64,000 nucleotides of DNA, taken from NCBI GenBank assembly GCA_009760855.2, contig WPIO01000131.1, forward strand, positions 186,001-250,000, written 5' to 3'. The notes below the pieces were generated by a model that was given only the letters and a program-made list of their open reading frames with translations, ran no database searches and was not told where the DNA came from. Source of the DNA: Cristatella mucedo (taxonomy: Eukaryota; Bryozoa; Phylactolaemata; Cristatellidae). The first letter of the stretch is position 1. Each line of letters begins with the position of its first letter. Below, in pieces: positions 1-9,299 of this stretch. The translations under genes and the position numbers were made by a program.

Positions 1-75
1 AGGAAGTGAGATGTATGGCCAAGTCAGGAGGTGATTGAGGTAACAAGTACTACAGATGTAGCAGCTCAGGACGTC
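1..75 (-). mobile_element. LINE family B 3' fragment (degenerate)
   Basis: A GAGGTA...GTAGCAGCTCAGGAC-like stretch resembles the minus-strand copy near 35110-35150. Only this short block matches, so it is weak. It would be the left-hand remnant of an element running off the window. Confidence 0.35.
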
Positions 76-90
76 TGTCTGGTAATGATG

Positions 91-246
91 TGCCGAGCTG
101 GTTTGGTCTAGCGGTTAAGGTGCTCGCCCCGGGGACCAAGGTCTGACTGAGGTCGCGGGCTCGAGTCCCGAGGCATATGTGAAGCGCCTGAATAGAGATT
201 AAGTTCTCTTGGGGCGCTATATATAAATGAATTTTATTTATTTATT
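91..246 (+). mobile_element. tRNA-derived SINE (family 1), near full length
   Basis: It starts GCCGAGCTGGTTTGGTCTAG, an A-box-like pol III promoter. A B-box-like GGGCTCGAGTCCCG follows about 50 bases later. The 3' body reads AGCGCCTGAATAGAGATTAA and GGGGCGCTATATATAAATGA, then an AT-rich tail. At least seven other copies in this window share this layout, so it is a dispersed repeat and not a functional tRNA gene. Confidence 0.9.
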
Positions 247-329
247 TTAAATACAAACGTACGCTGGCGATCGCGTTGAGTAGTCTGCCACGAGCCGCTG
301 CGCCCATAGCAGATCTGTGTCACAGTGCT

Positions 330-2110
330 ACATGAACAAACGCGACGCCTCGTTAGCTGGTCCGCGCCAGCAGCGCCGCCGCGGCCGCCGCGGCCGCCGC
401 GGCCGCAGCGGCCGCCGCGGCGGCGGCGGCCGGTCCGTCGTTAAGCTGCCTGGGCCATGCAGCAAATTGCGCGAGCGCGGCGCCTGGAGCTCTTCCTGCC
501 CGCGCCATCTTGCCCGCGCCGTTTGCCCTCTGTGCAGTGCCAGGTGCAAGGTGCGGTGTGACGAGCCCTCAGGGGGGCGGGCTCGAGCGAGCCGTCCGCT
601 ATCGGATCTCTGGCAGGCGATCCCTATTGATGCGCCCGCTCCGGAGAGCTGCTGCGACGGCTGCGGCGGCGGCGGCCACCGCGCTGGCGGCGGCGGCGGC
701 GGCCGATGCGGCGGCGGCGGCCCAAGCTATCCGCTGCCGCGCTCTCGAGCGTGAGTCATTGCGAGGCGACGCGGGCGCTTCGCCAGAGTCGCATTCCTTG
801 CGTTCGCCGAGCAGCTCGACCGCTCAGGCGCGGCCGAGTTAGGCGAAAATACGCCAAGACTTGGCGGTCTAATTAGTTAATAGTAATTGGAGATAAGCCT
901 GACTGATGTCTGGCCAATGAATGGGTACGGTACGAAAGGAGTGGGGGTAGGGTCGGCGCCGCGGGCCTCGAGTCTAGACGTACGCTCGGGCGGGCGGGCG
1001 GCATTCGCCTTGAGTCGGCGTCCCTTCCGTCGACCCGAAAGAGGAGGAGGAGGAGGAGGAGGAGGAGGAGGAGTGGGGAGTGGGCTCATGCGCGCGACCT
1101 CGCTCGTTGACCTGCCGGGGGCAGACCTCCCTGACGCGAGGCGTGGCCCGCAACCCGCTCGCGATTGCAGCGCCGCACTGCGGCGTGCGTCCGGCGCCGC
1201 GGCACTATTTCCGTCGCGCTGCGGCTACGTGCGGCGGCGAGTGCTGAGCACTCGCTGGCGCCTACTTTCCTCATCCGCTATCTGCCCCGTCCGTTGCCCC
1301 CTTGGCGAGTTTTAACAATAATAATGATGACAATTATGATAATAAATTTGCATAGCGTCCTTGGAGAACTGGGTGTCTTTCTAGGCACTATAGAGAGGCT
1401 GTATAGAAAGCATTGGCGTATGATTGGCGGTAATATCCGCAAGCAGCAGGCGTAGCGTAAGCGCGTACGCGCGCGCGAAGAACGAATCGCGGCCGACGGA
1501 CGCCTTGCGCGACGGACGGAGTCGCGCAGACAGGCTGCCGTCACTTCCGCCGCCGCCGCCGCGCGGGGATTCGAGCAACTCAGGCTGCAGCGCCCCAGAG
1601 CTACGGCGGCGTCTTACGGTCACGAACGATGCGAGCGACACTCGAAGCGCAAGCAGGTCGCCTGACCGACTTGGCACATGCCTAGCGAATCGTCTCGCGT
1701 GGCTGCCTCGCGAACGCCCCGTCGCGCGGCGTCGCAGAGGCGGCGGCAGCCAATCGCCGACGACGACGACTCGCTCGCTCCAGCCATTCGCGCGGTCTTC
1801 GTGGCTGCTTTGCGGAGTTGCAGCGGCGGCGGCGATACCTCAAATTGCGCTACATTCGCAGCAATATCGGTCCGCGAAGTGAACCGCTGCTTCGGGCGGC
1901 GCTGACAGATCGCGTACGTCGCGGTAAAGGACGCCATCTACGGCTCGCGTGCACTGCGTCTAAGCAGCGGAGATAGTGCGAAAGTAGGAGAGCAAGGGAC
2001 GCCCGCGAAGCGTGTCGCTCGTCACCTGGCGAGTGGCTGTCGCAGCGCGTTCAAGTTCGCAGGTCGGCGGCGCAAGCAGCCTGCCAAGCGTAGCGCTCGT
2101 GACCGCGTGG
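330..2110. other. GC/CpG-rich block without a recognised gene
   Basis: The block is rich in GCCGCC, GGCGGC and CGCG runs and has a GGA-triplet run at about 1040-1073. The composition resembles the promoter islands before the PPP4R2 and RhoA genes. The open frames in it are arginine-, glycine- or alanine-rich and overlap on both strands, as expected from GC-rich non-coding DNA. It could be the promoter of a gene I could not find. No splice-supported exon was seen. Confidence 0.45.
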
Positions 2111-3330
2111 GGTTTAGTCACTGCCACAAGGGCCTGCAGCGCCCTCTAGCGCTAATAGGCAGAGAGCTAAGAGGGCGAAAGCTGAGGTAGCACGTAGAAC
2201 TGAAAAACGATTCCACCACGCAAATAATGATGAGAACCTTCGACGCATTAAAAACCACTAAGTGTGTTATTACCCTCCTCCATAATTCAATGCGCCGAGG
2301 ATTTCGACTTAGGCCAACGAGAAACTGCATGTGCATATGCCAATGCATATCTGCGGCATTGTCTATCTCGCTGTATGAGTTGAGCGAACAGACTGCCATG
2401 GAAACCAGCAATCTCTCATGGTAGATCGCAGTAAGTCTTTCAGATAATGATCGTTATCTCAACGTGCTCGGTGTGCCGTGTACGCAGTTTCATAAAATAC
2501 TGCATACTACAATAGACTAGTGTGCACTTAATAGTTTTGCCATGATCGGCCGGTTGGGCTGCTCCCACAGGGCACTAGTGCCGAAATTCTTTGCACTGGG
2601 GAAATAAAACTGGAGATTTCGACTTCTGTTCTGCGATGTCAACTGTTTGGTGAAAAAGCTTTGCTATAGAAGGCGGATTATTTCAGGTCTGACCTTAAAA
2701 GCCTTATGACCTTATCGGCCCGGGAAATTTCAAAAACCTAGAGCAAAACGCGTTATCTTGCTATGTGGGTTTCGCATCCAATGGCGTGCCACCTGCGCCG
2801 CTGCGGTGCTGTTACAAACGCAATCGTAGCCAGTGTTTCTCATCGTTCAATACACTTACCCATGCAGACGATAGCCGACCGATCGCGGTGGCAATCGCAA
2901 CCAATAGTGTCCATACCCAAGGAATCAGTCTAAACGCTTGCATGGGAGCACGGTCGTGAAACATTTGAAGTGCGCCCTAACTGAGATGAATCTCTGTACT
3001 ATCGCTTTGCAAATACTGAAAAGTATCATTGAAAGCTGATTGGTGGGAACTAGCGATGCCCAGCGAAATGGGAGAGCGGAGTAGCCACATCATCATCAGG
3101 GTCAAGTCACACTGGACGGAGCGGAGCAGAGGCTACTAGGAGCAGGTGGATTTTTGGCTTCTCGTTCGTTGCGTTGTCTGCTAGTCGGGAAACATCCGGT
3201 CTATGCAACTTCCTGTAGCCAATTTATCAAAACTCTCCGCTCTGACGTCACTGAACTGCGCAGCATCGAAAATACCAAGGCCGAATATTGCGAACTTATT
3301 CAGTTTAAAGTACTCAAAAGACGCGCGCCG
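2111..3330. other. Unique intergenic stretch, nothing recognised
   Basis: AT/GC-balanced sequence with only short, overlapping open frames. I see no repeat family of this window, no clear splice pair and no familiar protein motif. Confidence 0.5.
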
Positions 3331-3334
3331 CGAA

Positions 3335-3422
3335 TGCAAATGTAAAGTGCCCAGGGAGAGATCGAGTTCTCTGAGGGCGCTATATCATGTGTATTATTAT
3401 TATTATTATTATTATTATTACA
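3335..3422 (+). mobile_element. LINE family A 3' tail
   Basis: TAAAGTGCC, then GAGATCGAGTTCTCTGAGGG, CGCTATATC and (ATT)n match the 3' end of the other family A copies. This is a severely 5'-truncated insertion. Confidence 0.8.
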
Positions 3423-3447
3423 GTCCTTCGGTAGAAACATGAGGAAA

Positions 3448-3592
3448 TCTGATTTGGTCTAGCGGTTAAGGTGCTCGCCCCGGGGACCAAGGTCTGACTG
3501 AGGTCGTGGGCTCGAGCCCCGAGGCATATGCGAAGCGCCTGAATGGGAATTAAGTTCTCTTGGGTCGCTACATAAATTAAATGAATTATATT
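3448..3592 (+). mobile_element. tRNA-derived SINE (family 1)
   Basis: TTTGGTCTAGCGGTTAAGG (A box) and GTGGGCTCGAGCCCCGAGG (B box), then the GCGCCTGAATGGGAATTAAG 3' body. The first bases of the head are lost. Confidence 0.88.
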
Positions 3593-4028
3593 AGGCAATG
3601 CCTATTTTTGCAACCGGTCTGCGTTTTGCCGCCGCTTCAAGATCCGCTTACCAAAAGCTGTTCTGAACCGCGACCGCGTACGACATTACTACACCCGCCT
3701 ATTGCTCATCTCTCGTTCCTGACGCGATTCCGCACGGATTACGCTAGGTCAACGGGTGCGGACGTTCAGGCTGCAGGCGGCTGCCCCCGAGTGTGTGCGC
3801 GCGCCGCGCAGGGGGGGGGGGGGGTTCGCGCCCAGCACCAGCAGTCAGTGCGACCTCCCCGCCCCCCGGGTCAAATCTGTTCAGGTTCGGTCCGGTGGAG
3901 GGAGGAGATTATTCATCGTCTGTAGTAGCCTACTTCCGGCTACTTCGCTGCTGGCTACGGCGAGTGGCTGATCAGGGTGAGGTCGGGGTTCAGCCCTCCC
4001 GCATATGGCTACGCGAGCCTACAGAATG
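3593..4028. other. Non-coding stretch with poly-G run
   Basis: Holds a G homopolymer at about 3811-3826. The three overlapping frames through it all include glycine runs from the poly-G, so none is a convincing gene. Confidence 0.45.
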
Positions 4029-4150
4029 TTCTGCCGCGCTGGTTTGGCCCTGCGGTTAAGGGCACGCCTCGACGGAGGTCTCAGGCCGAATGAATTTGAC
4101 CGCCGAAGTCGTAGGCTCGAGCCCCGTGGCGCATTTGAAGTGCCTGATAA
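4029..4150 (+). mobile_element. Divergent tRNA-derived SINE (family 1)
   Basis: CGCGCTGGTTTGGCCCTGCG and TAGGCTCGAGCCCCGTGGCG match the two pol III boxes of the family. The segment between them is longer than in the other copies. The tail runs into (AAT)n shared with the next element. Confidence 0.7.
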
Positions 4151-4154
4151 TAAT

Positions 4155-4500
4155 AAAAATAATAATAATAATGCACTTGATAAAGCGCCCTCAGAGAACT
4201 CAATCGCTTTCTAGGCGCTTTAAATTTGCTGCAAAGGGAAACGCAATTGAATGGTGAGAAATATCCTGTTTGATAAACAACATGAATAACATGGTTAAGG
4301 GTGACATCATGCACAGGGTCAGCATGCAAGTGTGGTTAGTGGCAGCATGCACAGTGCCAGCACGCATAAGCATATGAAGGAAGAATCACATGGACCCACT
4401 AAATGCTGTCCTAAATAGGTATGTTTTTAAGTTCTTTTTAAATGTGGTCAAGTCAGGGGATGCTCTGACGCAAGTCGGGAGGGAGTTCCAGGCTTTGGGC
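4155..4500 (-). mobile_element. LINE family A, 3' end, antisense
   Basis: Read on the minus strand it has the AAAGCGCC...GAGTTCTCTGAGGGCGC tail and (ATT)n. Before that come the repeated TGCATGCTGCCAC/GTTACCACTAACC motifs and the TTTAAAAAGAACTTAAAAAC block of the family. Confidence 0.85.
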
Positions 4501-4502
4501 GC

Positions 4503-4560
4503 ATGATTAGAGATTAAGTTCTCTCAGCGGGCTTCACAAATATACACAATGATATCATAT
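4503..4560 (+). mobile_element. SINE/LINE tail remnant
   Basis: GATTAGAGATTAAGTTCTCT followed by an AT-rich end matches the SINE family 1 tail. The head is missing. Confidence 0.5.
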
Positions 4561-5224
4561 TTAAATATTCATTAATAATATACATTTTTATATATTCTGG
4601 CGACGCTGACACAGTTCGGCGGCTATTACCGAAAAAAACAGTCCGTCACTAGCATCCAGTGAATCAACCGAGCCCAAAAATAATAAAAATGGAAACGAGG
4701 GAGTTCGGATTCTTTTTTGTGCGACGCTATCTCGTCGCAGAAGAAGTCATAGTCGATGATGCTGGTGCAGCGCTGCGGCTTCCGCCCACCCACGGCTCCA
4801 GCGTTCAAGCCGAAGCGAGGCCGTCGAAGGGGCAACAGCAGACGGCTGCCGCGGCAGGCCCACGTCGGATCAGGGCATCAGCAACAAACGAGCCGCCATG
4901 GCAAGGTGCAGCGTAGTGCACGGGCGCGGTCAAGGCAGCACGCCGAACGACAGCGAAACGATTTTCTGCTGCCAAGTCTTGAGCGCGCGCGGGGGATTTT
5001 GCGGGAGGCACCGTGCCGTGTAATCGGCAACGCAGTATACTAAGGGCAGCACCGGCGACATAGCAGGTCGTTAAGCGAAACCGGCAGGCTACTTGCCTCC
5101 ATCGCTAGCAGCGGGCCGCCATACTCTCCGCTATTTTTGAGAGAGCTGCACCTCAATTTTAGCCCATGCTTATGATGTTTAGCTATACACAAGAACAAAC
5201 GAAATCAATATGCCCCAACCGTCC
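4561..5224. other. Intergenic, nothing recognised
   Basis: Short overlapping frames on both strands with arginine- and alanine-rich translations. No splice-supported exon, repeat family or RNA gene was found. Confidence 0.45.
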
Positions 5225-5545
5225 AAAGCTTTGCGAGCATAAGAACTTAAGGCGCTGTCTTCAAAAGATTCGAGGCTGGTTGGGAGGCGCAGCTAAGCGA
5301 CCCGAGTCAGAAGAGCGGGTAGTACGATGGAGAGCCTGATGGGATCGACAAAAAAGGCGTGTATTATGGTAGCCGAGACGCTCACGACAGACAAGCCTGG
5401 CTGCAGAGTTTTTCGCCAACTGTAAGCGCCCGATTGCACAGGCCGGTAGACCGGCAAGCAGCGAGTCTCAGAAGTCGAGACGGTGCGTGGACCAACTTGG
5501 ATGTAGTTCAATTTTTACAACGCTGCGGAGCTAGCGTTTGACAGA
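5225..5545 (-). mobile_element. LINE family A internal fragment, antisense
   Basis: The minus-strand translation carries a broken form of the family's C-terminal segment. LPVYRPVQSGAYSW corresponds to LPACASRRLQLVQN in another frame of the 32.9-33.5 kb copy. TTTGCGAGCATAAGAACTTAAGG is the family's CTTTAGTTCGTATGCTC motif inverted. Confidence 0.65.
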
Positions 5546-5711
5546 CTTGACTGCAGAGCTGATGCGGTCGTTGAGTGAGAGATCACTCAAAGGGTCGCTG
5601 CGCTCTCGCGCGCTTGCACTCTCCTCGCTCCGCCTGAGCGCCGAGCTCTGGCGCGGCCCAATCCTCGGCTTTCCGTCGTCGCGCCGTTCCGTGCACTAAA
5701 TTGAAATTTTG

Positions 5712-5790
5712 TAGCGATCGGACCTTTAGTTCGAATGCACCAAAAGTCTCGAATTCTCTCGCAACTTCTGTCGTCGTCTGCAGCGACTTT
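5712..5790 (+). mobile_element. LINE family A fragment
   Basis: GGACCTTTAGTTCGAATGCA and CCAAAAGTCTCGAATTCTCT match the family's 'CCTTTAGTTCGTATGCTCCC AAAGCCTGGAACTC' block in diverged form. Confidence 0.55.
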
Positions 5791-5843
5791 GCACCATGTA
5801 AGTATCGGGTAAGGACGCACCAGCTAGCGAGCAGCGGGCTCGA

Positions 5844-6012
5844 GTGCGCTCCCTCACGTGCGCTCTCTCACGTGCGCTCTCTCACGTGCGCTCCCTCACG
5901 TCCGCTCTCTCACGTGCGCTCTCTCACGTGCGCTCTCTCACGTCCGCTCTCTCACGTGCGCTCTCTCACGTGCGCTCTCTCACGTCCGCTCTCTCACGTC
6001 CGCTCTCACGTG
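5844..6012 (+). repeat. 14-bp minisatellite carrying CACGTG E-boxes
   Basis: About twelve head-to-tail copies of GTGCGCTCTCTCAC. At unit junctions the sequence is CACGTG (8 times) or CACGTC (4 times). From about 5900 on, the GTC variant recurs every third unit, giving a 42-bp higher-order period. Translations across it are repetitive ALSHVRS-like frames and I do not regard them as protein. Confidence 0.92.
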
Positions 6013-6104
6013 CTGTGTAAGCTTTCTTTACTCTGCCGTAATTTCTCGCATCACTCTTCGAATTGTCGCGACGCTTACTGAAATCACCCGACTCGGATAT
6101 TATA

Positions 6105-6275
6105 GCTATGTCTCTAAGCGAGCTCAAGTCATTCGGAGACCGTAGCTTCGCTCCGTACGCTCGCGAAGCCTAAAAATCGCTCCCGACTGACGTCACGACA
6201 TCCATCGACTAGACGACGTTTAGTAAGAACGAAAGAAAAGCTAAAAACCCACGTTTTCCTCGCAGCAGCAGTAGC
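6105..6275 (+). mobile_element. LINE family A fragment
   Basis: CTCGCGAAGCCTAAAAATCG, CCGACTGACGTCACGACATC and GAAAGAAAAGCTAAAAACCC match successive blocks of the family near its 3' end. The terminal tail is missing. Confidence 0.6.
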
Positions 6276-7389
6276 GCGTGCTCAGTACCCGTGAATTGCC
6301 ATTCGTGTACTTCCGGGAGAGAGCGTCGACACTGCCGCGCTTGCACTCTCATCAATCAGCTGCACGATTGCTGTCGTCAACCGATAGACGCGCTTCTTTT
6401 CAAGGGTATGTAGAAAGCTCAGACGGAGGTTTACTTCTCTTAGCCAGCAGTGTAAACAGGTCTTATTATCATCGTCATTATTATTATTAGTAGCAGTAGT
6501 AGTAGTAATAGTATCAGTTTCGCGACTCGCTAAAGTTCTTTGCCCACTTGTCAACGTCGGAAACGGCGGAGATCGGCCTCTCCTCGATCCGCAGCGGATG
6601 GATCGAGGAGAGGAGAGGCCGAGTCTTCTTCAGAGCTCAGATCTGCTGCTTCTTCTGCTCAGCTGAGGTGAAGTTCTCCTCGCTCCTCGCCCTGCGGCGG
6701 CTGTTAGCAGTTCGCGTCTTTTGCTACATCGCGGCCAAAGTTTACCGGAATTCTCTGGCACTGCTGGCAAAAGTTTCGAGTGCAGTCACGATGTCAGAGA
6801 CGATGTCGCTGGAAGCCATCGCAATCGGTGCGAGGCTGGGACGACGACTGGCGGAAACCGGTCGTCTCATGTCACCCGAAAGCGAGCGTTCCACGCTGTG
6901 CAGCCTCGCTCGGCTCGTACGAAGCTCCCAAGCGAAATCTGGTTTTTCTGGGGCGCAATAAAAGATCTTTGCTATTACAGCAATTACGTTATAGCGATTA
7001 CATTACAGCGATTGCAATTACAGCGATTACAGCTAATTTGATTCAATTAAGGCGAGGCTTTGCCTCGGAGCGGCATTTCCATGCCGCGAAAAGTACTCGG
7101 AGCCACACTTTGGTCCGCACCAGCCTAGTACGGTCGGTCCGCACCAGCCTGTAGGCCGCGGCATCTGGCGCTACGCGAAAGCATCGTATCGCAGGTGGCA
7201 AGCTCGCTGTATTGGCACGGCGCCTTTTTCAGACTGCAGTTGCCTGTCTTGTGCAAACGAGTGCTCTACCATTCTGCCGTTGTCCGCTCGCTCATAAGTA
7301 GCAAGCAGCGAGACGCGCTCCTACATCCGTCGCAATGGGTCAATCGTCAGCGCTCCGAAGGCCAGGGCTCAGGCCTTCTCCAGGAAGTG
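6276..7389. other. Intergenic, no recognised gene
   Basis: A 137-residue open frame (6548-6961, plus) lies here, but it has no motif I recognise and no clear splice context. There is also a strong hairpin (entered separately) and short direct repeats of GGTCCGCACCAGCCT near 7110-7151. Confidence 0.4.
6575..6620. repeat. Inverted repeat (hairpin)
   Basis: Left arm GGCCTCTCCTCGATCC (6575-6590) and right arm GGATCGAGGAGAGG...AGGCC (6600-6620) pair over 16 bases with a five-base bulge. The loop is about nine bases. Confidence 0.85.
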
Positions 7390-7484
7390 AGAAAGTGAGC
7401 TGGCTAAATGCATGCAATATGCCGTGTTAGCTGGCCGGCTCAGCTAATGAGGCGTCGTATGTGCATACAGCCAGCTCACTTTCT
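7390..7484. mobile_element. Small fold-back / MITE-like element
   Basis: Perfect 16-base terminal inverted repeats, AGAAAGTGAGCTGGCT at 7390-7405 and AGCCAGCTCACTTTCT at 7469-7484, enclose 63 bases. There is no coding capacity and no clear target-site duplication. It could also be a chance or structural inverted repeat. Confidence 0.45.
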
Positions 7485-7795
7485 GATATGGGCACACAGT
7501 GCCCATAGCAAGCTGTTCGACATGGTCGCCAGCGTGTGTATATGTTATCTTTATGTTCAATAACCACGTTTTGAGATATCTATTCTGCCAACCCATTACT
7601 AGCTGCCTGCCGCTTTCGCGGATTCAAACGCCGACAGACCCTCTTGAAATGATTCGCTGGCTGCGTCATATCCTGAGCAGGGACGGTCTATCTACCTAGA
7701 CTTCGAGATAAATGCTTGTCGTTGTGGCCCATTTGTTCGCCTTTGAGGACGCGCGACAGTCAATCAGGCCATTTGTAGACCGTGTGGGCACTTTA

Positions 7796-7905
7796 AAATC
7801 CTGCTGCTGCCGACTAGGGCTCATCCTTTTCAGCGGTCTTGAGCTGCTACTTCCATGCTACTCACGACCTCAACTGCTCTCCTGACTCTGCTATGCTTCC
7901 CACTT
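7796..7905 (+). mobile_element. LINE family B 3' fragment
   Basis: CTGCTGCCGACTAGGGCTCA, CTTGAGCTGCTACTTCCATG and CTATGCTTCCCACTTT match 10745-10855 in order. Both copies come from the 3' part of the second LINE family. Confidence 0.75.
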
Positions 7906-8164
7906 TTTCTCTGTTGCTTGTAGTGTTCAAACCTCTTTTCAATTTCAAGTCCCCTCGGCAATGCCCGTTGGAGGGTTTGGCGTTTCACTGACGCTGTATA
8001 ATTGCGCCAGAGCGAATTGATCTTGAGCGGAACTCTTGCAAAAAATAACCCGTAAGAAGAGGGAGGGAGGCGAATTTTTCGGCCACTAATGGGTACGCAT
8101 TTTTTGTTAGCACCTCTATGTCGGAGTGCCACTTGGCTAAATGGTTTATTAGCTATGAAAAACC

Positions 8165-9085
8165 TAGTGTGACACCGAAATTGGAAAGCTTAGCGCTCAA
8201 AATCGACTCAGCCAGCATATCACCCGAAGCATCTGCACGAAATCTAAGTGTACTATTCTAAAGTGAACTTTCGCTAGATGACCGCATCAGCTCACATTCA
8301 AGTCTCCCTGATTTCAGCTACGTGACATTTTAAAAACTCGGGCCTGCTTAGACAGATAAGAGACACTTACTTTACAGTTACACTAGATCCAAGTTGGTTC
8401 GTACATCTGCAACAACCCGTCTCGACTTTTGTAACAAACCGCTTGCTAGTCTAGCGGCCTGTGAAATCAGGAGCTTACAGTTGGTGCAAAACCCTGCAGT
8501 CAGGCTTACCTGTCGCGAGCGTCGCTGTTGCCACATTAAACATTTTCTTGTTGACCTGCGCTGGCTCCCAATCAAGCAGCGTGTCGAATTCAAGGTTCTG
8601 TCACACACTTTTAGGCCCTTTCATTCTCTGGCTCCAGCCTACCTTGTCAGAGCTACTACTCCCCCACCAAGTTTCGCATCGTTTCAGGCATCGCACAGCC
8701 CGCTGTTATGAGTTGATCGGTCAGCTACACCTCCTACGAACCTCAAATTCTTTAGGGACCATAACTTTAGTTCGCATGCTCCCAAAGCCTGGAACTCTCT
8801 TCTGACTGACGTCACGACATTTCCTAACTTGACGATATTTAAAAAGAAGCTAAAGCGCACCTGTTTGCACAGCCTTTGCTGGTTCCTTATTTGTCCTTGG
8901 AGTGCTTATGCGTACTGACACTATGCATGTTACCACTAACCACATTATGCATGTTGACATCGTGGATGTAACCACTGACTATACGGTCCTGCTTTCTTTG
9001 CAGAAATTGTAAAGTACCTGGAACAAGATTAAGGGGGCTATGCAAATGTATCAATATTATATTATCAATTATCATTATTATTACC
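8165..9085 (+). mobile_element. LINE family A, 5'-truncated copy
   Basis: It parallels 32890-33790. It opens with TTGGAAAGCTTAGCGCTCAA and AATCTGCACGAAATCTAAG-type blocks. A region encoding RLDFCNKPLASLAAC and LRWLPIKQRVEFKV follows. It ends with the shared 3' end, CTGGAACAAGATTAAGGGGG, and a (TATTAT)-like tail. Frameshifts and stops break the reverse-transcriptase C-terminal region, so it is dead. Confidence 0.88.
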
Positions 9086-9299
9086 CTTCCGCCTAAACCA
9101 TCCCAGCAACACCTCCATATACTGGTTCAAGTGTCCTTCACGTCCGAGACTGAAACCTTCAGTCTCTTTCTCAGAATAGTTTTCCATTCTCCCAAAATTC
9201 GAATGCGACAACGTGTCCCGGGCACCAGGGTTGGCTTTTTCTCGTCAGTTTTCAACCATCTTTATTGAAGAAGTTGTGCGCGTTCGTGCCTCCGTAAAA

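Noticed and set aside
91-180. Functional tRNA gene
   Set aside because: A and B boxes are present, but the same sequence with a SINE tail recurs at least eight times and the cloverleaf arms are not intact by eye.
317-842. Two long plus-strand frames in the GC-rich block near the left end
   Set aside because: Arg/Gly- and Ala-rich translations in overlapping frames are typical of CG-repeat DNA. No splice sites or homology support them.
5844-6012. CRISPR array
   Set aside because: The repeats are contiguous 14-base units without spacers, in animal DNA.
5858-6145. Repetitive ALSHVRSLT-like protein
   Set aside because: A 14-base unit gives the same repeating pattern in any frame. It is better explained as minisatellite DNA.
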